From Anaeramoeba flamelloides (taxonomy: Eukaryota; Metamonada; Anaeramoebidae), in the NCBI GenBank assembly GCA_027625915.1, contig JANTQA010000036.1, positions 5,017,501 to 5,081,500 of the forward strand: 64,000 bases of DNA, in the 5' to 3' direction. Positions 1 to 11,956 of the stretch are shown here, in pieces (position 1 is the first letter of the stretch; each line of letters begins with the position of its first letter). The position numbers were made by a program, and so were the translations under genes. The notes below the pieces were generated by a model that saw only the letters and a program-made list of their open reading frames with translations, did no database searches and had not been told where the DNA came from.

Positions 1-999
1 TTAATCAAATGATTCAACAAATGGAATAATAATTTAAAAAAAAAAAAAATAATTTCCAAAAATATTTTGAAATTTTTTTTTAGTGTTGTTGTTTCTTATT
101 TTACAATACTGATAAATTAAAAAAAAAGTTAAAAAATTTTTATTTCAATTTCTCTTTTTTCAAAGATTTTTCAATCTCTTTGAACAAAGAATTTATTGGT
201 TTTAATAGCAAAGAAAGTTTGGAAAATTAATTGATCTTTGAAAATTTCTTTGTAATGGAATGTTTAGAAAATTGGAGTTATCAAAATTTTGTAAAAGGGA
301 AATTGAAATAAAAAGTTTTTTGCATTTTTTTGAATTTATCAGTATTTGTCATAAAAACTTTAAAAATGTTGCAAACACGATGTACTCTCTTTTGATGTTT
401 TCTCTCTTGGATTGAATATAATAAAAATATAATTTTTTTTTTTTATATTTATTTATTGTTTTAAAAAGAAAAGAACAAAAATTTATTATGAGTTGGGAAT
501 TGGTTTCTGATTTATATAATAAACAAAAGAAATGGTCCAATTAAAGTTTAAAAACGTTTGAAAAAAAAACTTGTTTTATTCAAGAAATCTTATAATTTTT
601 TCTAGATTTCATCATTTTTTTTTTTCAAATTATAATTCATATATTAAACTGATTGTATTTCTTTTTTTATTGATACAGTTTTTTTTTTTTCTATTGAAAC
701 CCCAAAAACTTTAATTATATAATTATTTAGCCGATGCAATAGAATTTTATTTTATTTTTTTTATGAATTACTTGAAAAATAAATCAATCAATTTTATTTT
801 TTTGATTTTATATTTTTGATATTTTTTTAAATGATAAACCCATAATAAAAAATTGTTTTTTATGAATCATTTCTAATTTTGATTCAAATTATTGAAATGG
901 TTGTGTTTTGTAATAATTTTAAGATGCTAATAACCATAAAAAAAATCTTCTAGTAAATTTAAATAGCAAAAATAAAATTAATTGTTTGAAATTAAAAAA

Positions 1000-2450
1000 T
1001 AAAGAACAAAGATCTAGTTATATATTACCATACTTACTTTTAAATCCTATTTCCAAAAATGAATTATTGTTTTTAAAAGTCTGATCCATTTTTCTCATTT
1101 TTGAAAAGCCTAAAAGCAACACCTTTCGATTTATTTCATAAAGAATTATTTTCTATGAAGAAGAAAGAAATCTTATTGTCTGTGAAGGAAGTGTACAAAA
1201 ATATATATTTAAAATAAAACCCTATGTTTTGAAATAACCCTAAAAAAAAATAAACTTTATATCAAAAAATTCACAATAATTATTTTAAAAACTTGAAAAA
1301 AACTTTAATTTCTTTATTCATTCGAAACATTTTTTTTAACAATTTTTTCATTTTATTGAACAAAAAAAGCCGAGGAAAAATTGTCAAACCATTAAATTAA
1401 AAATGTTACCATAATACTTTTTTGAAACCTCGTAAAATTCAACTTAAAATCAAAAGAAAGACCTTTTTAATTTGACTATTTTTAATCAATAATTAAAAAC
1501 CCAATCTTAATTATTTCAGTGAGATTAGTAATAGTCCAAAGATTAAAAGTATTAATATTATTTCTCAATTTTATAAAGATTTTTGAATAAATAAAACTAT
1601 TTCGAATTAATAATTATAATAATAATAAAAATAAACTCCTTTTCAGTCAAAGTGGCCCAGTTTTATTGAAGAAATAGAACATATTCAAAGAGTTTAATTC
1701 ATTATTCTTCTCAAAATAAATTTTCAATTTTTAGATCAAAATCCTTTTATATAGTTTTGTCAAATTTTTTTTTTTGATTTTTTTGTTTTTTGATTTTCTT
1801 TTTCTTCTCTTTTCTTTCTCTTTTTTTTTCTTTTTCATTTTTCTTCTTTTTCATTTTTCTTCTTTTATTTTTTTTTTTAAAAAAGTAAATTTGAAAACTT
1901 AGAATCTTTGAAACTCCAAATTAACATTAAGAAAAGTTAGGCTTTGTATTTTCTTATAAAATTCATAAATTTACTATTAAAAAATCTTATTGTCAACAAT
2001 TTTAATTTTACAAAGAAATTGAGAAATTTTGCACTAGGCATTTCAATGAAAGGGTCAAAAATTTTTGTTTAAACATTTTTTTTTTTGAAATTTATGGTTT
2101 GTTCGGGTATTTCTTTTGTGAATCTCAACTCTAATCCGAAGTTGATTATTTCTCTTATTTCTAAACAATCTAAGTTTGGCTTATTATTAAAAAAAAAAGT
2201 GAATTTTTCATTTTTGGGCTAGCTTCTTTGAGCGAAATGGAGTTTATAATAAATATTTTCAAACAACTTATTATAATAATAACAGTTCATTATTTATGAT
2301 TATTAATATTTGAAAAAGAATATTACCTATTTTTATTAATTCCAAGAAATTTAATAAATATTTGTAAATGAAATCAATGATCAATTTTTCCTGATCTTCA
2401 AGGATTTCAATATTTGATTTATTTTTCTTGTATTTTGAATCTTTTTTGGA
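1000..2450. repeat. Long dispersed repeat, copy 1 (direct copy at 34110-34960)
   Basis: The stretch from about 1000 to 1625 and from 2250 to 2450 runs collinear and in the same direction as 34110-34960, with long matching words separated by small differences (for example the shared AATTTGA-TATTTTTAATCAATAA segment near 1470 and 34590). About 620 bases at 1625-2245 have no partner in the second copy, so either copy 1 carries an insertion or copy 2 a deletion. No coding capacity is visible. The family is unknown. Divergence looks high, so the duplication is probably old. Confidence 0.55.
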
Positions 2451-2499
2451 CTATTATAAAAAATCGAGGCTGAATAAGAATTGGAACTAAATCCCTCTC

Positions 2500-3050
2500 A
2501 ATTTTCTTATGGATCGGATCCGATTCTTGAGAAAATTAATCAGCCTTAACTCTCTCACCCGTTCCAACAATATCTCTAATTCATATCTGTGGGTTCTAGG
2601 GAAGTGTCACCAAGTGATATAGTTTAACAGAATTAAAAAGAATCGGATAAAATCTCTATAATTTTACTCAATTCTTTTGAATTCTTTAAAATCTAAAGGT
2701 AGCTTTTTTTTAATTCCAGAAAATAAAAATAAAATTTTTGAAATTTTCTTTTAATTTCTCAAATTAAACAAAAGCTAATGGCGCTTTCCCGAAATTAGAA
2801 AGAATATTCAATAAAATCTATGATTTTTCTCAATTCTTTTGAATTCTGAAAAAGCTAACGGTGATTTTCTTTAATTCTATGTTTTGTTTCGACAAACTAT
2901 TGATTTTCTAATCTAAGCAAAAATTAAAAAAAAGCCTATCAAGTCCTTTCGTGAATTTTCTGTTTTATTCTGTGAAATATATCAATTTTCCAAATAAACA
3001 GAAAATTCAAGAAAACCTAAAAAAACTTGTGGCAAATTTCTAATTTTATC
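2500..3050. repeat. Decayed hairpin-module repeats
   Basis: Two imperfect palindromes, about 2629-2688 and 2790-2850, match the hairpin seen intact at 7138-7198 and in the arms of the element at 44490-45155. Each ends in a form of TTCTTTTGAATTCT and is followed by a GCTAACGGTG-like tail. Between and after them lie AATT-rich segments ending near 2945 in a form of the AAGTCCTTTCGTG tail. This looks like two worn copies or one internally duplicated copy of a short non-autonomous element. Confidence 0.5.
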
Positions 3051-4220
3051 ATATAAATGAAATTATTAATTTTTTATGTTAATATTTTAACTATTTTTCT
3101 TTTCTTCTTTTTTTTTTATTTTTTTAAAATTTTCTTTAATTACTCCTTTCTCTCAATAAATAAATATTGATGATTTTTTTCATTGTTTAATGTGCTAGTA
3201 ATTTTTGGTTTTATTAAATTGTGATTTGAATTGAGAAATGTGCTAATAGGATTGGATTATTGGAATTAATCAAAATTATGAACATAGATATGAGGTGTTG
3301 TGCATTTTAAACAGATCTTTTCTTTTTTAGAAGACCAAACAAAGAAAGATCACCGTTCTAAATAAACTTGTTGAAATCAACAATTTTAAAAAAATTTTTT
3401 TCAAAGTTTGTTTTATTTGATTTGTTTCTTTATCTTTTTAATTTTTGAATTTAAAGACAAAAGCTTTCATTATATTGAAAAATTAGTTTCAGTTGCTAAT
3501 TATAATCTTTTAATTTTTTAGTAATTCCATTCAAACTGACTTTAATTTTGATTTGAGGAAAGGTTAGATAAGAAAATTTTTGAAAAATTATGTTAATATC
3601 TAAAAAAAAATATGGATAAAAATACTGAGTCTTGTCTTGATTATTAAAAGGTTTCAATTCATTTCTGAAAGTAATTTACCAAACCAAGTGTTGTTTTGAA
3701 AAGTAGATCATCAACAATTTGTTCAAATGTAAATTCATTCAAATTTCCAAAGCATCAAAATTTTAGGTGGAAGAATTGGACGTTGATTTTTTTTTTGTTT
3801 TATTTGGGATGTTTTTATTTAAGAGAAAAAAAAATTATTGAAAAAAGAAAGAAGGATTGAAAGTTACCTATTGACTTTTGAAAGAGTAACGTTTAAAATC
3901 AAGATTGGAAATAGGACAAGGATCATTAATGGAAAGCCTTTAATTCTTTTTAAGAAAAAAAAAAAAAAAAAAATAAAAAAAAAGAGAAGAAAGGTAAAAA
4001 TTGGAAAAGAAAATTTTAATTGTTTTTTTTTTTTTGATTGAAAAAATCGATTGAATTTCCAAACAGAGAAAAAATTTCTAAATTGTCTGAGGAATTAAAC
4101 CTAGAAGAATCTTTCTTTTTTGTATGGATCGTTGTTTGGATGATTTTTTTGTTTTTTTTTTTATTATATTTTTTCTTCGGAAATTAAAGTAAAAAAGAAA
4201 AAAAAACAAATAAGAACAAG

Positions 4221-4630
4221 TTACAGAACAGGGTTTTTAAACCAAGATCCAGGCATCTTGATAACAATGTATCCAAACACAAATGTTATTGCTTGAACTA
4301 CACAAAAGATTACTAAGCCAGCCACTGAATCAAATGGGGATTCTTTAAGACTTGGGCAACTTTCATCTTCACACATTGTTTTTACAGGGTAAGCGATTGT
4401 GAAGGCAACAAGGAGAATAAAAAAAATAGACCAGATGAAAGCAAAAGGAGCAACATATTTTAATGGTTTTTTTTTAAATCGAATTCGAAGTCTTTGACGA
4501 TAAGGTTTGCGTACTCTTGCCACTATAAATCAAAGTATATTCGATGGTAGGACAAAGAAGAAAAAAGGAATTTAAAGGAAACAGTTAATTTTAAAAGAAA
4601 GATCAAATTTGGAAGAAGGAAATTTTTACT
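4221..4630 (-). CDS. Small two-helix membrane protein, start codon split by an intron
   Basis: I do not recognise the family. The protein is 100 residues: a very basic N-terminus (residues 2-22, rich in Arg and Lys), a hydrophobic helix at about 24-46, a short acidic loop with two cysteines (CEDESC at about 51-56), a second helix at about 68-90 and a short tail. Basic N-terminus first and both ends on one side of a membrane would fit an ER or organelle protein; this is inference. No ATG opens the frame at 4523, where the codon is GTG. On the minus strand an acceptor ATAG ends at 4523 and a donor GTAAAAATT begins at 4629. Removing 4523-4629 (107 nt) joins the A at 4630 to the TG at 4522-4521 and gives ACA-ATG-GCA, a reasonable start context. 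Stop is TAA. Exon model is inferred from the sequence alone. Confidence 0.6.
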
Positions 4631-6049
4631 TGTGGTTAAAAAATGAAAAAAATAAAAATGTTAATCAAACAATTTGGTACTCAAAAGTAAGAACAATTGT
4701 GTTAATCTGACTGAATAAGGGTAAAAACTCAATATTGAAATTGCTTGAGGAATAGGAGTCTAACCACAACATAAGAGGAGTTTGTAACCAAAATAACCAA
4801 AAGACTTTATGTGTAAAATAATTTTTTATCAATTAATTTATTCGCAAATATTTGTCTTTTTTTTGTTTTGTTGTTTTTTAAAATGTTCAGTTGTATTTTT
4901 GTGAATTAACCAGAAAATAGTTGAAATTGTTCTTGTGAATATTACTTTTATGACGAAAAATCATTTTTTGACAAAAAAAAATGCTAGGTCTATGAATCTT
5001 GTAAGAAATTCAAATTTATACAGTTTTTTTTTATAAAATCCTATTTTAAGGTAAATTTTTGATCTCAAATTCAAAATATACCTTGAAAAGCACTTGAAAA
5101 TCATAATCCTCTTGAATAACTTTCCACTTCATTTTAAGATAAATAGAGTTTAGTGAGATCTAATTAATTAATTATTTTCCTAACAAAGGGAACCCAATTG
5201 TAATTAAAGAATTACATGTATTTAGAATATTTGATTGGATTTTAGAAGAAGAAATTTATTTTGGAATTTCAAAATTGAAACCATTTTTGCACATTTTTTC
5301 TTTTATTTTTTTATTTTCTTTTAAGTTTGTTTTTTTTGAAAGTAATTTATGTCTATTTATTTTTTATTGAAGAGTAATAGTCACTTTGGGAAAATGTGCT
5401 ATTCTAATGATATTGAAATAGTGAAAATGATTGTTGAGAAATCATATTGATTTCTATTCAATTATTTTTAATCTTTGATCTTGATGTTTGAATAATAAAT
5501 GTGGAAAATTTTTCACTTCATTTTCATTTGCTTTTTCAAATAGAGACCACAAATACCAACAAACTTTGTTTGGGGGCTTGGTTTCTAAAAGAAAAGTATG
5601 GAAAATGATTGTAGAAAATTCATATTTGGCTCGATTTGATTTTTTTTTTGAGATTCAATTAGAGATTATAATAACCATTTTGGTTTTTTTTTTCGAGAGG
5701 GAATAAGATTTTTATTTTTTTCAAATTTAAGAAAATCTATTGATTAATTAATTTTACTTTCAGATGGGTATCAACTATTCTCAGATTGTTTATTATTCGA
5801 CTTATTTTTCATTTATTCTTCAAATTTCAATAATAAAAAAAATAATATAGATATGATATCACCCTTCTCGGTTCACTTAGGCAGAAATAAAGTTAATATA
5901 AAATACACAAAAAAAAATTCTTACTTATTTCTATTTGGAATTATTTACATTTTCTTTATTTTTTATTTTTTATTTTATTTATTAAATAAGAAATTTTCCA
6001 AAATAATAGTAATTCAAAACCCAATACATAGATTTATTAATAATAAATT

Positions 6050-6180
6050 TCAAAAATAAGTGTTAATTTTATTACAAAAAAAATGAAAAAAAAAATATAT
6101 TACTGAGAAATTTTCTTTTTTTTTTCAGATAAAATTTTAATAAATATTAAATCAAGAGAAAAAAAATGAATTTCATACCT
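6050..6180 (+). repeat. Dispersed repeat, inverted copy at 59980-60110
   Basis: The segment around ATATATTACTGAGAAATTTT is present as its reverse complement near 60050, with the flanks also matching in order (a TTAATTTTAT block on one side and an AGAGAAAAA-TGAATTTC block on the other). Weaker similarity continues for a few hundred bases towards 6330 and towards 59870. No coding potential is visible. Confidence 0.45.
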
Positions 6181-7137
6181 TTAGGCCAAAATTAAAAGTT
6201 TAATATGAATAATTTTCTAAAAAAATTTTATTTAATCAATTGAAAATAATAGAAAAACCAAAACAAAAAAATACTTGTAAAATAATTTCCATTATTATAT
6301 TGGAATTAAACAAATAAAAACCCTTTTTAATACATAAAGGAATCAACCCCAAAATTTTAAAAAAAAATATTAAATAACTTTTAAAATATCATTTGAAGAT
6401 AATAAAATAATCTCCAAACCAATAAAATTTCAAAAAAAATTTTTCATTTGTAAAATTTGTTGTTTTCAATCTTAATTAATCCAGATCTTGTAAAATAATT
6501 TATGATCTATGGTATCTTATTCAATAATATTGGTTATTTTATAAATAGATTATAAAAATTCAAAAATTAAAAATAGCAAAAATTAAAAAAAAATCAATTA
6601 TTAATCTGACTTGAAGAATGGGTCAAATCTTGAAAAATTTGAAAAATAAATATTTGAAGAAATTTCCAAATTTTACAATGAAAAAAAATATTATTTTTTT
6701 ATTTTAGTATTATTTATTATGTAAGGGAGGAGTTATGAGCCCCTCTTATGTATCATAATTCCTAAAATTTTATTTAGGAATCTTATTAAAGACTCAAAGA
6801 TAAGTTAATTATTGTCTAAAACTAATATATTTGATGTATCTTTTTGCGTAATAATATTTAAAATATTATTATTTTTTAATATATTAGATACATTAATTTT
6901 TTTTTAATTCAGATATCCAGATTTTACGATTATTTTCATAGGCTGAGTAATTCCATAGAAAGTGGTCTAAATCTTCAATTATATCTAAATTATACATTTT
7001 TTTTACATATCTCACAATATTTTGATTTATTTTTATTCATAACATAAGAATACCGGTTTAAATAATTTGTAAAATTTCCAAGTTTTAAAATTGAAATTGA
7101 ACCCTATCATTGTAAATATCTTTTGTCGTTATATTTT

Positions 7138-7320
7138 CCAGAATTCAAAAGAATTGAGTAAAATCTAAGGTTTTTCTCTATTCTTTTGAATTCTGGAAGA
7201 GTTAACGGCGGTTTTTTTATTTTAAGAAATAATATGAAAATTTATTAACTTTTTTGGTTTATTTCAAAAATTAAAAAAAAGCCTCGCGGCACTTCGTGTC
7301 ACTTGACTACAGGTCTGTTT
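7138..7320. repeat. Hairpin element copy
   Basis: The best single example of the hairpin: CCAGAATTCAAAAGAAT at the left pairs with ATTCTTTTGAATTCTGG at the right (7138-7198), with a short AT loop. It is followed by a GTTAACGGCGG segment, an AT-rich spacer and the tail CGGCACTTCGTGTCACTTG near 7285, which resembles the outer end of the element at 44490-45155 in reverse. Probably a deletion derivative of that family. Confidence 0.6.
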
Positions 7321-8135
7321 GTTTTATATTGTTATTATACCTAATAATTTTTAAATATTCTAAACCTTTCCAACTAGTCGAATTTTCCAATTCGGTTAAT
7401 CGAAAAAACTTTTAATTCTAAATCTAATAATTTTAATCCCTTAATGTACCAATTAATATTTTGATTTTCTTTTTTTGAAATTTTTAATTTTTTTGATATA
7501 TGTTCAAAAACCAAGGGTTTTTACTTTTTGTATTAACTTAAATCTTCTTTTATATATTTTTATTCTGACAGGATCAATTTTTGCTTGAGTTTTATAAATA
7601 AGTATGTGAGAATAAAAAAAATTATTTTTTTTAAAAATTTAATTTATATTTTTTTTTTATTTTTAAGTTATTTAGAATCAAATATATACATTATCATTGA
7701 ATAGTAATCAGTAGATAAAACAAATTTTCTATGATAGCAAAATATCCTTTGCAATGAATAGATTATTTAATCAATTATTTTAGGCAATTTTGTGTACAAA
7801 GTTCCCCAAAAAAATTTTCAGTAAATTTTGATGTGTTTTATTCATTAAAACTAAGAATTTTTTGATTTCTAGATAGACTTTTCAAAAAAAAAAAAAAAAA
7901 TTTTTTTTTAACAATTTTATCTCAAAATAATAAAATCAAAATAACCAAGAAAAAATTTGTCAAAGGTTGAAATTTTTTTTTCAAATTATTTTGTAAATGA
8001 ATCTAACTATACAATTGTTAATTCTAAAATTTTCTTTCTAAGATAATTGTTTATAAATTCTATATCATCAAATCCTTTGATAACAATTCAAATAAAAAGT
8101 TTTTTTTCAAAGGCTATTGGTATATTTGGGGTGCT

Positions 8136-8140
<5 letters not shown>

Positions 8141-8185
<45 letters not shown>
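8141..8185. repeat. AT dinucleotide microsatellite
   Basis: About 22 uninterrupted AT units. Shorter AT tracts occur at 17507-17523, 59779-59802 and 61341-61367. It lies in a spacer upstream of the phosphatase gene; no function is implied. Confidence 0.95.
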
Positions 8186-8190
<5 letters not shown>

Positions 8191-8449
8191 TAAACAAAAA
8201 TTTTATTCATTCCAAAATGAATAAATTCATATCTATTTAATAAAATTTTAAATTCAATTTCCTATTTTGTAATCTCATATCTTAACTTTTAAAACAACTC
8301 AAAAGAAAGAACTTTTTGAAGCACAACCAATTTTACAAAGTTTTTTAACATTTAAAAGAATAAAATACTTTCTTCAAAGTTTGTGTAAACAATTTGTAAA
8401 ATTAAAAATGAAGTGAAAATTTTCAGATATTTATTTTAATTTATCAGTA

Positions 8450-8780
8450 TAAATTCAAATTTGAAAACATTTTAAACTTTTAAAAGTAACTACAAAAAAT
8501 AATTAGAACAGCCTGTGAAAATTTTTTGATTTTTTATCAATTTGAAATTGAAATTATGAAATAGTAAAATCAAATTTATGTAGGATCTTGAAGAAGATAC
8601 AATTTTTAAATGGTTTTAAAAATTTCTGATAGTTTTTTGACAAAAAGAAAATGTCTATGGATAAATTTAATGGAGTTTATAGAACTCTTTCAAGAGTATG
8701 TTTTTATCAACAATTTCACTTTTTTCACCTGAAAAAAATTGTCCTTAATAGGGTTTTAGAGCCAAATAAAAAATTCATTT
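8450..8780 (+). repeat. Dispersed repeat, direct copy at 13050-13390
   Basis: Matching landmarks occur in the same order in both copies: AAATTTGA-AACATTT, AAACTT-TAAAAGT, TAGAACAGC, a GAAATTGAAATT-type stretch, and TTTCAC-TTTTTTCACCT followed by a GTCCTTAA block. Copies are clearly diverged. The end of this copy lies about 240 bases upstream of the phosphatase ATG at 9023. Confidence 0.5.
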
Positions 8781-9022
8781 GTGGTTGAAAAGAATCTAAG
8801 AAAAATAAATAAAATATTTTTGGAAAATTATTCAAAAAAACTGAACAAAAAATCACAATTCAATTCGAACCATTTGCTTATTGGGGTTTAAATTCTAAAT
8901 TTTTGAGATTCTAAACATTCGAAAAAAGAAAATCATTTTTGTCACTTGATCATTTTTTATTAAGAAAATTTTCTATTTAATTCTACTTTTTTCGTTTCCA
9001 ATTAAAATCAAATTCAATTGTT

Positions 9023-9963
9023 ATGGGTAATTCTATTGATAAAATTGACGAAGGTTTATATTTAGGTGGCCAACCAGGATCTTCCAATAAAGATCTGTTA
9101 AAAGAAAATGGTGTTAGTTTCTTTTTTTTAATGTCTTAAATCAACTCAAAATTAAAAAACAACAAAAAGAAAAACAAAAACAAAAAGAAAATGAAAAACA
9201 AAAACAAAAACATTTATCTCTTGAATCCTTTTATATTTTATTTTTATGTCAAATATTATTAAAGATTACACACATCGTGAATGTGTCTCATGAAAAGGTC
9301 TGCTTTCCGAATGATTTTGTGTACTTACATTTAATATTTTATGATACAAATGAGAATTTCATGCTGCCATTCTTTGAAGAAATTTATGGCTTTATGGACA
9401 AGGCGTTATCGAACAAAAACAACGCGGTGTTTGTTCATTGTTCAGCTGGTGTTTCTCGAAGCGCAACAGCTGTGATTTGTTATTTGATGAAGAAAAATAG
9501 TTGGACCTTTATGGAAACTTATAAATTTGTCAAGGAGAAAAGGGGCGTCATCAGTCCAAACCAATCTTTCGGTGCACAATTGGAGATGTGGGAGAAACTT
9601 GAATACACACTAGAGGGCAATAGCGAATTACACCAAAATTATCAGACCTTAAAATCAATCAACAAGGCCTGGAAAATATTGGAGGAAAAAAGGAATATCT
9701 TGTATAACTCCAAAAAAAGAATTCAAATGATCGAACAAATTGTTAACTCCCTTGTCAAGGACGCAATCTTATTCAAAGAAAGCCAAACCAAAAAGCTAAG
9801 GAAAATGATCAAAAAATATGACAAATGGTTAGACAAACTTTTGAAGAATGTGCTTGCGAATTATTATTTCCCTGATTTTTCGGTTAAGAATTGGGAAAAA
9901 GATCCTTTTTACCGTCATTTAATTCTTCCTTTAAAAACATTAAAATACAGCTTTGAAGATTAA
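9023..9963 (+). CDS. Dual-specificity phosphatase, DUSP15/22-like, probably N-myristoylated
   Basis: Protein-tyrosine/serine/threonine phosphatase of the small atypical DUSP class. Two exons, 9023-9112 and 9265-9963, give 262 residues; the 152-nt intron starts GTTAGT and ends TTAAAG, and joining makes NGITHIVNVSHE, the usual first strand of the family. The P-loop HCSAGVSRSA holds the nucleophile Cys89 and Arg95, and Asp57 in FYDTNENF is placed as the general acid. These positions match DUSP22 closely. The protein opens MGNS, the N-myristoylation context known for DUSP15 and DUSP22, so membrane attachment is likely. After the catalytic domain (to about residue 150) comes a Lys-rich, probably helical tail of about 110 residues with no domain I know. 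Active-site residues are all present. In animals this group acts on kinase signalling; the amoebal substrate is unknown. Stop is TAA. Confidence 0.9.
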
Positions 9964-10274
9964 AATTGAATTTAATTTAATCTCATATTTGGATTCATGT
10001 TCCGTACTTGTTGATTTTATAAACCAAGGAACAGAATTATTTCAAAACTTCATTTTGGGAACAAGTAAATACTGTTGTTTGAATCATAAATTCTAAAAAA
10101 TTTCATCTTACATTTTCAATTTCATTTATCAAATAAATAAAAGCCACAAATTATAACTTAATTCTTTGAAGACTCTCTTTATAAAAGAAAAATATGGAAA
10201 AGGAAATGAAAATGAAAATTGTTCCCATTTATAATTCAAAACCAGTATAATTAAATTAAAATAAAAATTTCAAC

Positions 10275-10440
10275 CACATCACTCCCACCTCGGTGGGTGT
10301 TGAGTTATTCATTAATTTTGCTTTCTCTTCTCTCAAAGAAGTTTCATTCGGAAGAAATTGGACAAAAAAAAATAAAAAAAAAACCCATTTTTTCCAAACT
10401 TTTTAATGGAAAATGAAAAGAAAAAAACATTAATACAGCC
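10275..10440 (+). repeat. Dispersed repeat, related to 12838-13010
   Basis: A CTCCCACC-GGTGGGTGTTGAGT opening, a TTTCTCTTCTCTC-like middle and an AAATTGGACAAAAAAAAA block recur in the same order at 12842-12945 (TCCCACC-GGGTTGAGTAA, CGCTTCTC, AAATTGGACAAAAA). A shorter relative with GGACTACGTACCCA starts at 14657. The opening is itself a small palindrome (CCCACCTCGGTGGG). Confidence 0.5.
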
Positions 10441-10879
10441 TTTTTGGTATCCTTTAAAAAGAAATTATCAATGATAAAAGAAATTCAAAATGGTCAAAAT
10501 TGAAACTAGAATAATCAATCTTTTCATTTTCTTTTTATTTTTTGGTTATTTTTTTTTATTTAATTTGTATTTTAGAACATTTTTCATTAAGATCTTTTCT
10601 TTTTGATATTAGAGCTCTCTGTACCCTCTATTTATATTAAAAAATCATCAATTCTTGAGGTTGATATTTTTTTTTTTTTTATTGTTATAATTACTTTTGT
10701 TTCCTTGCAATATTATAATGTTTATTTTGAAAAGTGATCAACTAAGAAAGTTTTTGATTTGGAAGCTTTAGTTTTAATATTTTGTTGGTTTTTTCAATAT
10801 ATAGAAAGAAAAGATGATTTGTCGATCAATGTAAAGTTATAATTTGCTATTTTAATATAATACTTGAAGATTTGATAGT

Positions 10880-11115
10880 AAACTCTTTTTCAAATAAAAC
10901 AGAACTGGAAATTTCAAGAATTATTCACAATTGAATCAAGTTAATGGTAGTATCATTCTAAAATTTAAGAAATTCTTTAAAACAAAAAAAAATACAAAAA
11001 ACTGAATATTTAAAACTCATTAAAACAAAATAATAAAAACGAAATTTAATATATTTTTAAAATTGGTGTGTATTTTTATTTGAAATGAGAATTCTCGTTT
11101 TGTAAATTGTAGAGG
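10880..11115 (-). mobile_element. Short inverted-end element (MITE-like), inverted copy at 15451-15680
   Basis: About 235 bases that match 15451-15680 as reverse complement almost throughout, including AAACTCTTTTTCAAATAAAA at one end and ATTTTTATTTGAAATGAG at the other. The two ends are imperfect inverted repeats of each other, as expected of a non-autonomous DNA transposon. There is no coding sequence. A third, end-only match is at about 14985-15010. Target-site duplications could not be defined by eye. Confidence 0.6.
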
Positions 11116-11956
11116 GAAAAAAATTATTGAATCAATAAAAACTGTTGAACATGGTGAATTAGTAAACAGTTCTTTATATTTTATTGATAACTCTTTAAAT
11201 GTAAAACTTTTTTTCTTTAAGGGATCAGCCTTCTACTGCAATAAAAAAAAAAAAACAGGGCAAATTTTTAAAATATTTTATTTGTGATATTCTCTACTAA
11301 CAAATTTTGTAGATAGTTAAGTATCAAAAAATTATGATCGAATAAATAACTCAAAAAAGATTTTTTTTTTCTGAGATCAATTTTTTTTTTCATTTTTTCC
11401 TCTGAAAAAGAAATAAATCTTTTAAATTCTTTTTTTTCTCACAATTTATCTAGTTTTTACCCCGTTTATTACAATTTTCAATCATTATTATACTATAACA
11501 TGTCTTAATTATCAGGAATATTAAATAAAGATTTTTTTTCTTTTTTTAGATAAAACTTTTGGTTTACGAAATAAAAAAATGATTTATTAAACCAATTAAA
11601 AGATAATTGTATTGAAATAAGAAGAATGGTTATAATCAGAAAAAATTTTCAAGCTATTTAAAAATTTTACCATGAAATTTTGTTTTGGTTTTAACACAAA
11701 AGTGGATTTTTCAAAAGAAAATTTTCTTGAAGATATTTGGGAATAGAGTAATTTTATCTCCAAAATTCAAACTCATTTTTTTTCTGCCAAAAATGAATTG
11801 AATTGTTATATGTATTCTTGTGAATAATACCAAGCAATTTCTTAAATTAAATTTTTTGTGAATTTTAATTTGAAATTTTTTTCATAACGAGAAAACAACT
11901 TTTTTACAACATTAAAGATAAAAAATATTTTGCTTAGTATATCTCAATTTATTATA

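Larger units (their letters stand above)
1..4220. other. Repeat-bearing spacer, no convincing gene
   Basis: Very AT-rich DNA with long A and T runs and stops in all frames. Short open stretches here (for example 349-540 minus, 3838-4041 plus) are low-complexity Lys/Phe/Ile strings with no family signal. The parts that stand out are two repeats described separately: a long copy at about 1000-2450 that recurs near 34 kb, and hairpin modules at 2629-2850. I saw nothing else that I could name. Confidence 0.6.
4640..9022. other. Spacer with several repeat copies
   Basis: No gene I can support. Open stretches at 5488-5706 and 5853-6059 contain some less AT-rich sequence and may be remains of coding DNA, but they match nothing I know. 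Identified contents are the hairpin element at 7138-7320, a repeat at 6050-6180 that is inverted at 59980-60110, an AT dinucleotide run at 8141-8185 and a repeat at 8450-8780. The rest is A/T-run sequence. Confidence 0.5.

Noticed and set aside
2535-2620. tRNA-like patch with a GGTTCTAGG word
   Set aside because: No acceptor, D or anticodon stem can be drawn around it; it is next to a decayed hairpin repeat.
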